Positions 11,451 through 20,957 of a DNA stretch of 64,000 nucleotides are shown piece after piece. The stretch is from positions 1,048,501 through 1,112,500 of the forward strand of contig JABMCL010001555.1 of NCBI GenBank assembly GCA_018857735.1, written 5' to 3'. Source of the stretch: Alviniconcha marisindica. Taxonomy: Eukaryota > Mollusca > Gastropoda > Provannidae. A program made the position numbers and the translations under genes. The notes under the pieces were generated by a model. The model was not told the DNA's origin, made no database searches, and was given only the letters and a program-made list of their open reading frames with translations. Position 1 is the stretch's first letter. Every line of letters begins with the position of its first letter.

Positions 11451-11984
11451 GGTTGCAACACGGTATCACCCTGACAGGACCAACGCCACAGACTGGGTGG
11501 CAATTTCCTTTGCTTCTTGTGCGTTTGTTTGTTAATTTTTAATTAAAGGGACCCAGAAACGAAGACACAAGCTGGCCTCCCCCCCCCCCCCAAAAAAAAA
11601 ACTTTCACCATCGGCAGTGTCGGTCCTTGGCCTTCGTTACTTCAGTGTGCCCCCTGCTTGAGGGCGGGAGGGGGAGGTAGGCGTAACGTGCTAACGACTT
11701 TACCGTCAGATCTCGTCTTTGGTTTCAGCGCTACAGCACGGGGGCCTATCTGCACCATCTCGCGGACCAACAACCACAGGCGATACCTGTTGCCGTTTTC
11801 GCAGGGCAGACAGCGCTTGAAGAAAACAATTCCATCCCCCCCCATCCCCCCCCCCCCCTACCCCTCCCTTTTAAAGTCTGTCACGCGCACTAAATTTGAC
11901 ACGGCAACAACGTTGAAATGATTTTACTTTTAAAGAATTCCCCAACTCTAACCATCAGTCCCGCTCGGTCTGACTCGGTGGTAG

Positions 11985-12115
11985 ACCGAGAACAGAATCA
12001 GCACACAAAGGGAGTTAATTAGCGCTCGACAGACGTCACACGCGTACCACAACAAAGACCTGAGTCGCCTACGGTAAGATAAAAGCACGTAAACTCCTCC
12101 AGAGGTACGTCCTCC
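11985..12115 (+). mobile_element. Terminal fragment of the inverted-repeat DNA transposon
   Basis: The sequence aaagggagttaattagcgct, then acaacaaagacctgagtcgc and gtaaactcctccagaggtac matches the terminal inverted repeat of the element at 23096-24263. Only one terminus is seen here. Confidence 0.75.
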
Positions 12116-12239
12116 GGGGACGAGAGAGAACATTAGTATTAAAGAAGAACACAGCTGGTGGGTTAGTTTCTAAATCCTTAGGAGCATTAAAGAGTTCAGT
12201 CAAAGAATGAGGGAGAGCTCCCACAATCATTGGTTCAGT

Positions 12240-12304
12240 CAAGTCAGCAGCCAGAAGCGGCCGAGTCGAGGTAGCAGAGCTGCAGTTGTAGCAGAGAGAG
12301 AGAA
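12240..12304 (+). other. Possible untranslated 5' exon of the LRR gene
   Basis: A CpG-containing stretch (gcagccagaagcggccgag) ends in GAA/GTGAGT at 12304/12305, a reasonable donor. The next good acceptor is at 12767. If both are used, the 26-bp array sits inside a short intron of about 460 bp. The start of this exon is arbitrary. Confidence 0.2.
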
Positions 12305-12370
12305 GTGAGTTTGTGCCACATCCGAGGATCGGTAAACCACACCTACCACTGCAGTCTCTCCCCATTCAAA

Positions 12371-12767
12371 CCCCCGCTGACTGTGCACATCGTGTCCACC
12401 CGCTGACCGTGCACATTGTGTTCACCCACTGATTATGCATATCGTGTCCACCCGCTGACTGTGCACATCGTGTCCACCCACTGACTGTACACATCGTGTC
12501 CACCCACTGACTGTACATATCGTGTCCACCCACTGACTGTACACATCGTGTCCACCCGCTGACTGTACACATCGTGTCCACCCGCTGACTGTGCACATCG
12601 TGTCCACCCACTGACTGTACACATCGGGTCCACCCGCTGACTGTACACATCGGGTCCACCCACTGACTGTACACATCGTGTCCACCCACTGACTGTACAC
12701 ATCGTGTCCACCCACTGACTGTACACATCGGGTCCACCCGCTGACTGTACACATCGTGTCCACCCAG
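12371..12767. repeat. 26-bp minisatellite abutting the acceptor of the LRR start exon
   Basis: About fifteen copies of ccactgactgtacacatcg plus tgtccac (26 bp in total) end in ccacccag at 12767, which serves as the acceptor for the exon carrying the start codon. On the minus strand three units make 78 bp, giving a false frame with a 26-residue periodicity. Confidence 0.9.
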
Positions 12768-13130
12768 GCCAGCGACGCACAGAAGGGCCCACAGAAAGAC
12801 CCCAGCAACCCTCCTTCCAAACCAGACACTTCCGCCCAGACCTCCGACCCTGTGACCTCGGGCACGCCATCACCATGGCGACAGCTCTGTGGCTCCTCCT
12901 CGCCGCTGCCGTCGTGGCGGCATGTCAAGGCGCCCCGTCGCCGAAGTGCCCAGCTCGCTGCATCTCCTGCAACAACGGGGTGGCCGAGTGCTCCAAGCGC
13001 AGCCTGGTGACTCCGCCCAAAGACTTCCCCAGCGGCACCCGCAAGATCATCATGGACAACAACCACCTGCGGGTTCTGGGCACCCGCAGCTTCCAGCAGT
13101 TGGACCACCTGGAGGTGCTGAGAATGAAAG
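12768..13130 (+). CDS. LRR gene exon 1 (5'UTR plus signal peptide and LRRNT)
   Basis: Acceptor ccacccag at 12767, ATG at 12875, donor AAAG/gtaggt at 13130. It codes residues 1-85 and ends in phase 1. A poly-C and A-rich intron follows. Confidence 0.85.
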
Positions 13131-14019
13131 GTAGGTCGATTTTTGTTTTTTGGACTCCGTTCTAGACTGGTGCATCCAGGAAGAACCCCCGCCCCGCCCC
13201 CCCCCCCCCCCCAAAAAAAAAGAAGAAGAAGAAAAAAAGGGGCTGCCTAGTCTTATCCAACAACAAGGAATTCGCACGGGGACAGGTGAAGACGATGTGC
13301 ATGTGGTAAAGACGCCAGGTACCAAGCACTAGCTTGCCAGCAACCCTCGTCCATCTAACACTTCACTCCACGATACGTCTATGGCTATGCGCTCGGAAAA
13401 AGCCCATATGCGCTCCACCCCGTCTCTCAAAAGTTTCCACAGCGTTGCCTCTGAAACGGTTAGTTCCCGGCAGCGTTCGTCTGGTTGACGATGGCCCTTT
13501 CAATGAAGATCGTGGAGCGCTTCCTCTTTCTACTCCATCAAACAACGCCCCCCCCCCCCCCCCCCCCCCCCCCCCAACCAAAAAAAAAAGGAGAGAGAAA
13601 AAAGAAAGAAAGAAAAAAGAAAAAAAGAAAGTTGTACGTGAGGGATATCTTTGACGGCAGGCAACAAGGTGCGTGTGGTGAAGAAGTCGGCCTTCAAGAA
13701 ACTGCCTCAGCTGATGACGCTGGACCTGTCCAACAACCAGCTGGTGAAGATCTACAGCAAGGGCTTCGAGGGCATGAAGAACCTGCAGACGCTCTCCCTG
13801 CAGTACAACAAGCTGCGCAGCATGGCCAGGATCCTGGACACGCTCCCCAGGCTCTACCAGCTCAACCTGGCCTTCAACAAGCTCCGCAGCATCGGCAAGA
13901 ACGACCTCAAGACCCCCACCCGCATCCACTACCTTGACCTGCGCAACAACCGCATCACCAAGATCCACCCGGAGGCTTTCTCTCATCTGGTATTGCTGAG
14001 GTATGGGAGAATGTGTGTG

Positions 14020-14099
<80 letters not shown>

Positions 14100-17000
14100 T
14101 GTGCGTTGTGTGTGTGTGCGTGCGTGCGTGTGCGTGTATACTATACATAATTTATGACAGTCGGACCTGCTGACTTGAAAAATCAGTTTTCACTGTCCAC
14201 GCAATATATCATCTTCCACATATCAGCCCATAGCCGGTTCATATTACCAATATGGCACCTGAACATTCACGGAAACCATCATCGTGCCAACTCTTCGTTC
14301 GCAAGGGTGCACCCTTGATTCCCTTCTCTCAGAAGTTCCCCCTGTATACCGACGTATTAGCCGTTCCATTTCACCCACAAATACCTATTCCTGAACAAGA
14401 AGCCACTATGCCCATTACCGTTACTCGTGCCAATGCGTCCCAGATACCTACTCGCGAACAAGAGTTAGTAACTGGACCTTAACGTCCTGTCAACCACACA
14501 GGGTCACCTCAGGACGAACAAAGACAGCCATAGGTAAATACACATTCGAAACTCTTTGTGTCTCAAACCACACCCAGCTTGGACAGACCAAGAAGTCCAG
14601 CGTCAATACAAACGCAAACATCGCAAGTGTTAAAACGAACAAGTATGTAAATATAGTTACACAACCGAATCTGTTTACGGGCAGCTGGTGAGGAATATTG
14701 GTTTCCTTCAGGCAAGGCAAAAATACCTTCCATGCTGGTATTCTAAAACAATGATCTGGGAGAACGTGTTTCAAAACACTTCAGTCTCATCCAGTCCTAT
14801 TTTTGAACAAGACCCCAGTACGGCTATTACTATCAGTCATCGCACGTCCAATCCGTCCGCAGATACCTATTCCTGAACAAGACCCCAGTACGCCTATTAC
14901 TATCAGTCATCCCATGTCCAATCCATCCCCAGAGACCTATTCCTGAACAAGACACCAGTACACCTACTACTACTAGTCATTGCAATCCGTCCCCAGATAC
15001 CTATTCCTGAACAAGAACCCAGTACGCCTATTACTATCAGTCACCCCCATGTTCAATGCGTCCCCAGACACCTGTTCCTGAACAAGAACCCAGTATGCCT
15101 ACTACTACCAGTCGTTCCAATTCGTCCCCAGACACCTATTCCTGAACAAGAATCCAGTACGCTACTACTATCGGCCATCCCCATGTTCGATCCATCCCGA
15201 GGCACCTGCTGCTGAATAAGAACTCCTACGCCTATTACTACTAGTCATTCCAATCCGTCCCTAGATACCTATTCTTGAACAAGACCCCAGTACGCCTACT
15301 GCTGCTGGTCATTCGAATCCGTCCCCAGACACCTATTCTTGAACAAGAACCCAGTGTGCCTACTACTACTAGTCATTTCAATCCGTCCCCAGATACCTAT
15401 TCCCGAACACGAACCCAGTAAGCCTACTACTACTAGTCATTCCAATCCGTCCCCAGATACCTATTCCTGAACAAGAACCCAGTATGCCTACTACTACTAG
15501 TCATTCCAATCCGTCCCCAGGTACATATTCCTGAACAAGAACCCGCTGGTGACGGTGCCGGACATGACGTTCGGCAGCAAGGTGCTGCAGCTGGTGGACT
15601 TCTCCAACTGCCGCCTGACCCACGTCCCCAAGACCATGCCGCTCTCCGTCTCCGACTTCAGGCTCAACGACAACAGCATCATGCAGATCAACGACACAGA
15701 TTTCACGGTTGGTCGTTTTCTGCTGTTGGTTTAAGTAACTCTCCCTTTTAAGAACTGAACCAAACGCGGCCCAGTGTGCTGCGTGTAACGGTTGGTCGTT
15801 TTCTGCTGTTGTGGCGAGCAAAGCAACCTTCCATAAGCGCCCTGTTTCAGTGAGAAAGGCCATCCGTCTCGCCCTCCGAATTCCGTTTCTGTGGGATTAC
15901 AGGCATTCGGAGAGAGCACCAGGTACTGTTGTTACTCATCACGCGTTCCGCTGTACGGGTGTCGGCTCCGTCCTCTACCCCCTCTACCTCCTCTTCTTCC
16001 TCCGTTTTTCAGAACATGACCAAGCTACGCCTGCTGGCCCTCAACAACAACCGCCTCCACTTCGTGGCCAACAGCGCCTTCTCGGAGCTGCACGACCTGG
16101 ACGAGATCTGGCTGCGGAACAACAAGCTGGTCTACATCCCGCGGGGGCTGCCCGACAACCTGCGCAAGCTGTACATGGACTCCAACCGGATCCGCATCAT
16201 CGAGGACGGGCTGTTCCCCAACACCTCCCGGCTGGACTACCTGACCGTGGAGAACAACCAGATCAACCGCATCCAGAACCGAACCTTCCTGGGGCTGCGC
16301 TTCCTCAAGTCGCTCAACTTCCGCGGCAACGAGCTGCGGGTGATCGAGGCGGGCACCTTCGACTCGCTCCGCAACCTGTCCACGCTGTCGCTGTCGGACA
16401 ACCCCCTGGAGCGGGTGGAGGCCGAGGCCTTCCGGGACCTGCAGAACCTGACCTTCCTGCACCTGGACATGTGCGGGGAGCGGATGAACCTGGAGCAGAA
16501 CTTCCTGCCCCAGATGCCGCACCTGCAGCAGCTCAGCATGATGAACAGCCCCGGGCTGGGCAAGGCTTTCGTCCAGATGCTCGCCGACGCGCCCATGGCC
16601 CCGATCAAGGGCCTGGCCGAGATCGACCTGACCTACAACGACCTCCGCACCCTCGACCCGAACGTCCGGGAACTCTTCCCTTCCCTCCAGGCTCTGGCGC
16701 TGGACGGCAACTCGTGGCTGTGCGACCGCCGGCTGGCCTGGCTGCGGGAGTGGATGGTGACCAGCGACGTCAGCTTCTCCAAGTACGAGCCCGTCACCTG
16801 CGAGCATCCCTATTCCCTCAGGGGGCGCGAGATTCGCGACCTGGGCGAGGACGAGTTCGCGGAGGTGGCCCCTCCCACGGAGGCGCCCAGCGCCGAAGAC
16901 TACGTCCGGATGATGGAAGGCAAGCAAAGCGACGACCCCGACTCCTCCTCCTCCTCCTCGGACAACAACGACGCCGCCGCTGTCGCTGTCGCCTCCGCTC

Positions 17001-17308
17001 CCGAGCTGCACGAGAACTCGGTGCTGGTCGGCGTCAAGCCCGACCCCACCGCCACCAGCACCACCACCGTGCGCTCTCCCACCACCCAGCGGCTGAAGAA
17101 GCTCCGCAAGCAGCGGCGGGGCAGCCGGAAGAACGAGCAGCGCAAGGTCAAGGGCAAGGGCAAGGGCAAAGGCAAGGGCAAAGGCAAAGGCAAGGGCAAG
17201 GGCAAGGGGCGGAAGAGGAAAGGCAGGAAGGGCAAAGGACGCAAGAGGAAGAACAGGAAGAACAGGAAGGCCAACAAACAGAAGGCGGTGGCAGAAAAAT
17301 CGGCCTAA
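12768..17308 (+). CDS. Secreted leucine-rich repeat protein with Lys/Gly-rich tail (4 exons)
   Basis: Coding exons 12875-13130, 13661-14000, 15521-15707 and 16013-17308 join in phase to give 692 residues. The ATG at 12875 has a strong context (caccATGG). Residues 1-19 form a signal peptide. An LRRNT-like cysteine cluster follows at C25, C29, C32 and C39. Roughly residues 50-495 are leucine-rich repeats of the LxxLxLxxN type. An LRRCT-like cap follows with only two cysteines (C498 and C524), where four are usual. Residues about 545-600 are acidic and serine-rich. From K641 there is (KG)10 and a tail of Lys, Arg and Gly. No transmembrane segment is evident, so secretion or matrix association is inferred. 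The family resembles extracellular LRR proteins such as chondroadherin-like proteins, but I cannot name an orthologue. Exon GC content is far above that of the neighbouring genes. Confidence 0.88.
13661..14000 (+). CDS. LRR gene exon 2
   Basis: Acceptor ttgacggcag, donor gctgag/gtatgg. It codes residues 86-198 plus two bases, about four to five leucine-rich repeats including LMTLDLSNNQ and IHYLDLRNNR. Confidence 0.9.
14011..14142. repeat. TG/TGCG microsatellite next to the exon 2 donor
   Basis: The compound TG tract starts about ten bases downstream of the donor at 14001. Confidence 0.95.
14340..15544 (+). repeat. 64-68-bp minisatellite copying the acceptor and start of LRR exon 3
   Basis: The unit carries tccgtccccag, then atacctattcctgaacaaga acccagt and a ctactactactagtcatt spacer. 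The last member is the genuine acceptor and exon start (ccgtccccag/gtacatattcctgaac). About eleven intronic copies are clear from 14785 on, with degenerate ones at 14340-14480. Each copy keeps a ccccag acceptor-like sequence. Confidence 0.92.
15521..15707 (+). CDS. LRR gene exon 3
   Basis: Acceptor ccgtccccag, donor TTCACG/gttggt. It codes residues 199-261, continuing the repeats (YIFLNKNPLVTVPDMTF and others). Its first 24 bases are the source of, or derive from, the adjacent minisatellite. Confidence 0.88.
15704..15812 (+). repeat. Duplicated donor region of LRR exon 3
   Basis: The 24 bases around the donor, cggttggtcgttttctgctg and following, occur at 15706 and again at about 15788, some 80 bp downstream. 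Confidence 0.85.
16013..17308 (+). CDS. LRR gene exon 4 (repeats, C-terminal cap, basic tail)
   Basis: Acceptor tccgtttttcag at 16012, stop TAA at 17306-17308. It codes residues 262-692: about nine or ten leucine-rich repeats, the LRRCT-like cap with C498 and C524, a serine/aspartate stretch, and the (KG)10 tail encoded by an in-frame AAGGGC-type microsatellite. Very GC-rich third positions leave long but meaningless frames open on both strands. Confidence 0.92.
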   Translation, partial: NMTKLRLLALNNNRLHFVANSAFSELHDLDEIWLRNNKLVYIPRGLPDNLRKLYMDSNRIRIIEDGLFPNTSRLDYLTVENNQINRIQNRTFLGLRFLKSLNFRGNELRVIEAGTFDSLRNLSTLSLSDNPLERVEAEAFRDLQNLTFLHLDMCGERMNLEQNFLPQMPHLQQLSMMNSPGLGKAFVQMLADAPMAPIKGLAEIDLTYNDLRTLDPNVRELFPSLQALALDGNSWLCDRRLAWLREWMVTSDVSFSKYEPVTCEHPYSLRGREIRDLGEDEFAEVAPPTEAPSAEDYVRMMEGKQSDDPDSSSSSSDNNDAAAVAVASAPELHENSVLVGVKPDPTATSTTTVRSPTTQRLKKLRKQRRGSRKNEQRKVKGKGKGKGKGKGKGKGKGKGRKRKGRKGKGRKRKNRKNRKANKQKAVAEKSA

Positions 17309-17530
17309 ACGCAGAAATGCTGGAGGGCGCTTTCTTTTTGGGGGCTTGGGGGGAACGGTAGGGCGCGGGGGGAAGGGGGGAACCGGGGAACCGGGCAGGG
17401 TTCCTGAATCCACTGATGATGGACCGTCAGCTTTTGCTTCGTACAGGCCTAAAGTACCTGTGAAATTTGTGGTGAAGCAGAATGCCTCGTTTTCAGCACG
17501 GGGGAAGAGAAGAGAATCTGAATAAACAGT
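17309..17530 (+). terminator. LRR gene 3'UTR with candidate poly(A) signal
   Basis: The first AATAAA after the stop is at 17521-17526, in ctgaataaacagtgg. It lies inside the repeated 3' block, so its use is uncertain. Confidence 0.4.
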
Positions 17531-17615
17531 GGACCATCAGATTCTGCTTTGTACAAGAGAAATTTAATTTTGTGTGCGATTTTTCGTGAAGCTGAATACC
17601 TCGTTTTTCAGCACT

Positions 17616-17648
<33 letters not shown>

Positions 17649-17950
17649 GCTGAATCAACTGATGATGTACCTTCAGCTTCTGCTTTGTACAAGAGAAAGT
17701 GATGTCGAGGTCAGGCAGTCCTAAAACACCAGAGCATTTTTTGGTGAAGCCGAATGCCTCGTTTCGAGCGGGGGGAAGAGGGGAAAGGGGGGGGCGGGGG
17801 GGGGGGGGGGGGGGGGGGGGGGATCTGAAGCAGCTGACGGACTTTTCAGCTTCTGCTGTGTGAGAGTAGGCAGGTCTGAAGTACCTGTACAACTTCTAGT
17901 GAAGACGACTGCCTCATTTTCAGCACTTCTGTGTGTTTTGTATTCATAAT
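17400..17950 (+). repeat. Four diverged tandem units of about 130-190 bp with poly-G tracts
   Basis: Each unit has ctgatgatggaccgtcagct or a variant, then cttctgctttgtac, then gaatgcctcgttttcagcac. The first three units end in a guanine-rich run, up to about 30 guanines; the last has none. Unit length varies with the G-tract. Confidence 0.85.
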
Positions 17951-18086
17951 GATGTCCGCCCCACAGGAAGGGGTGGGGGGGCATCATTTACTGAACTGAC
18001 AGCTATGAACACTGGAGAGTGACGATTCTGATTGTTGAACATTTTTTTGCACAGGTCAGGCTAGGTTTTTTGACGTGTGCACACGA

Positions 18087-18096
18087 ACACACACAC

Positions 18097-18181
<85 letters not shown>
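18087..18181. repeat. CA microsatellite
   Basis: About 45 CA units, almost pure. The following 650 bp (18182-18836) are A/T-rich and without recognisable features. Confidence 0.97.
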
Positions 18182-18184
<3 letters not shown>

Positions 18185-18832
18185 CATTAAATGGGCAACA
18201 GTTTATACTGTTATAGGGCTGATTGTATCAGTTATGTAAAAATGTATGACACTCAGACCTCAAGAGACATCTACAAGGTTACACTGTTTACAAAGCAAAT
18301 AACACACCTGCTGTAGAACTTGTACATTTTAATGGAAATCATTTGGAGACATTTTTCTACTGTGGTAGAAAATAAAAATAAAAATAAAAAAATCGAAAAA
18401 AAGAGGAAAAAAAAGTCGAGTGGACAGTCCTCTTTAAAGGAACTATACTTTTCAGATCTGAATCAAAAAATGTCCCATGAGTAAGAAATGTACCTACTGA
18501 TTTTTGAACAACTCAGTCTGACTTTGTCTCATTCTAATATGCTATATTACTGTCACAAAATCTGAAGAAATGAGAAGGAAGCAGAAAGGACACTGACGGG
18601 CGAGGCTGGTCCAAAGGAGATAGGTGTGGGCACGAACCTACTGCCAGTGTCTGTACAATATCTGTAAAGGAAATGTAGCATCGCATGTCTCTTTGTTTTG
18701 TAGCTCTCTCTGTGCAGTGAACACAGAGGGAAAGGCCTTTGTACAATGGTCACATGCTGCATAGAGTAACGTTTTGTATGTTCTTCAAATATAAAATTTG
18801 TGATTAAGTGCCTGTGTGCTCTGTGTGTAAGC

Positions 18833-18934
<102 letters not shown>

Positions 18935-19505
18935 AGGGGGTGTACGCTGAGCAAACAAAGTATTTGCAAGTTCTGTACGAATGAAAAATATATTACGAGA
19001 GGTACAGTTCACAGCAGATCAAGCACAAAATAAGCAAGTTTGGTTACAAAAGGTCAGGTCATTCGCAGGATATTGTCTGGACAAAGATGGACAGACAGAC
19101 AGAGTGATTCCAGTATACCCCCCACCTGCTCAACTTTGCTACACATGGTATAACAACCAAGGAAACACTTTGCTATGCCTGGTATAACCATGGAAACATT
19201 CTGCAATGCCTGGTGTTATACTAAGGTAACACACTTCCAAAATACAATTGAAGAAAATTGGCTTCATACCCCCCCCCCCCCCCCCCCCCCAAAAAAAGTT
19301 GAGGAGTTTGGCACAGAAAACAGGAAAACTGAGACAGAGAAATAGAGACAAAGAGACTGACAGATTATATCAGGGCGATTTGACTGACAGAGTGAGACAG
19401 AAAAAGACACAGAGTAAGAGTGACAGAGAGAGAAACAGCAAGTCAGAGAGAGCCAAAGAGAGAGATGTGGAACACGCTCTGTAACGGACTGAGTGGGAAA
19501 CGTTT

Positions 19506-19553
19506 CTCACGCACACATGCACACACACACACACGCACACACACACCACACAC

Positions 19554-19596
<43 letters not shown>

Positions 19597-19724
19597 CACA
19601 CACACACGCACACGCACACACACGCACACGCACACACACACACACACGCACACACACACACACACACGCACACACACACGCACACACACACACGCACGCA
19701 CACACACACACACACACACACACT
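19506..19724. repeat. CA/CGCA microsatellite
   Basis: Over 200 bp of CA repeats with CG interruptions. It lies between GA-rich degenerate sequence and the 20.3-kb array. Confidence 0.95.
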
Positions 19725-20319
19725 AGACAGAAAACAGAAAGTCAAAGACAGACAAAGAAAAAGGTAGAAAGAGAAAAAACCTGAGAGAAAAAGCCAGTCA
19801 GAGAGAGAGAAACAGAGAGAACACACTCTGTAGCTGACTGAGAGGAAAAAGTTCTACAGAAAAGCCAGAGAGAGAGAACTTGAACTCGAAAACTTTATTT
19901 TACAAGGATTGTAGTTTAGGTTGAGTCAAAACCTGTCTAACAACTAGTCCTTGCTAAGCCACTGATGAATAGATATCAAATTACAGGCATTATTTATATA
20001 TATATACATATAGGCATGAATGAGTGAGTGAAACGTTATACATGAGAATTTCCACACAAACACAGTGTGTTCACAGTGCCAGATGAACACATGCCATACG
20101 TCATTCAGTTACATATTATGAGCATACAACCAGCAAATAAAGCAGCAGAACATCTGATCAGTTCATAATTATGACTAGCATCGGAAAAAAACCCAGAAGT
20201 AGTCAATGCTTATCTTATAAAAAAAACAGTAAGGGAGAGGGAGAGAGAGAAAAAAGAGAAAAAAAAGGGGGATCGGGGGGGGGGGCACTCTCACATGCAG
20301 TCAGAAAAACTGGGTGGAG

Positions 20320-20875
20320 TTTTATGGGTGGAGAGAGAGAGGTGGAACACACTGTGTTACTGACTGAGAGGGAAAAGTTCCAACAACAACAAAAAGCCTG
20401 AGAGAAACAGCAAGTCAGAGAGGGAGACAAAGAGAGAGGTGGAACACACTGTGTTACTGACTGAGAGGGAAAAGTTCCAACAACAACAAAAAGCCTGAGA
20501 GAAACAGCAAGTCAGAGAGGGAGACAAAGAGAGAGGTGGAACACACCCTGATACTGACTGAGAGGGAAAAGTTCCAACAACAAAAAAGCCTGAGAGTAAC
20601 AGCAAGTCAGAGAGGGAGACAAAGAGAGAGGTGGAACACACCCTGTTGTTGACTGAGAGGGACAAGTTCCAAAGAAAAGCCTGAAAGAAACAGCAAGTCA
20701 GAGAGGGAGACAAAGACAGAGGTGGAACACATGGTGTTACTGACTGAGAGGGAAAAGTTACAACAACAACAAAAAGCCTGAGAGAAACAGCAAGTCAGAG
20801 AGGGAGACAAAGAGAGAGGTGGAACACACCCTGATACTGACTGAGAAGGCAAAGCTGCAGGGAAAAGCCAGACAG
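20320..20875 (-). repeat. About 95-bp minisatellite ending beside the ACAP exon 10 donor
   Basis: Five to six units share gaggtggaacacac, tactgactgagagggaaaag and gcctgagagaaacagcaagt. The last unit stops within about ten bases of the minus-strand donor at 20882. The unit does not include exon sequence. Confidence 0.88.
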
Positions 20876-20882
20876 GACGTAC

Positions 20883-20957
20883 CTTTTGTTGCACCAGCGT
20901 GTGCCTCTCCTCCATCTCCTTCCGCTCCAGTTTGGCCTTTTCACTCAGCTCCTCCAC
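20883..20957 (-). CDS. ACAP: ACAP exon 10
   Basis: Codes 25 residues ending HTLVQQK, the coiled end of the BAR domain just before the expected linker to PH. The acceptor tggcag is preceded on the minus strand by a pure TG repeat instead of a pyrimidine tract. Donor AAAAG/gtacgt. The exon is 75 nt and symmetric (phase 0-0). Confidence 0.88.

Noticed and set aside
12422..13108. 228-residue minus-strand frame
   Set aside because: Made of the 26-bp array read through plus the antisense of LRR exon 1; no family resemblance.
13363..14148. 261-residue minus-strand frame over LRR exon 2
   Set aside because: Combines antisense of the exon, a poly-C tract and a TG microsatellite.
16025..17413. 462-residue antisense and 516-residue alternate-frame reading frames over LRR exon 4
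   Set aside because: High GC at third codon positions removes stops in other frames; only one frame shows LRR motifs and in-phase splicing.
19890..19930. LINE tail on the minus strand (AAATAAAGTTTTCGAGTTC)
   Set aside because: Resembles retroelement 3' ends, but no body could be recognised next to it, so it is not called as a feature.
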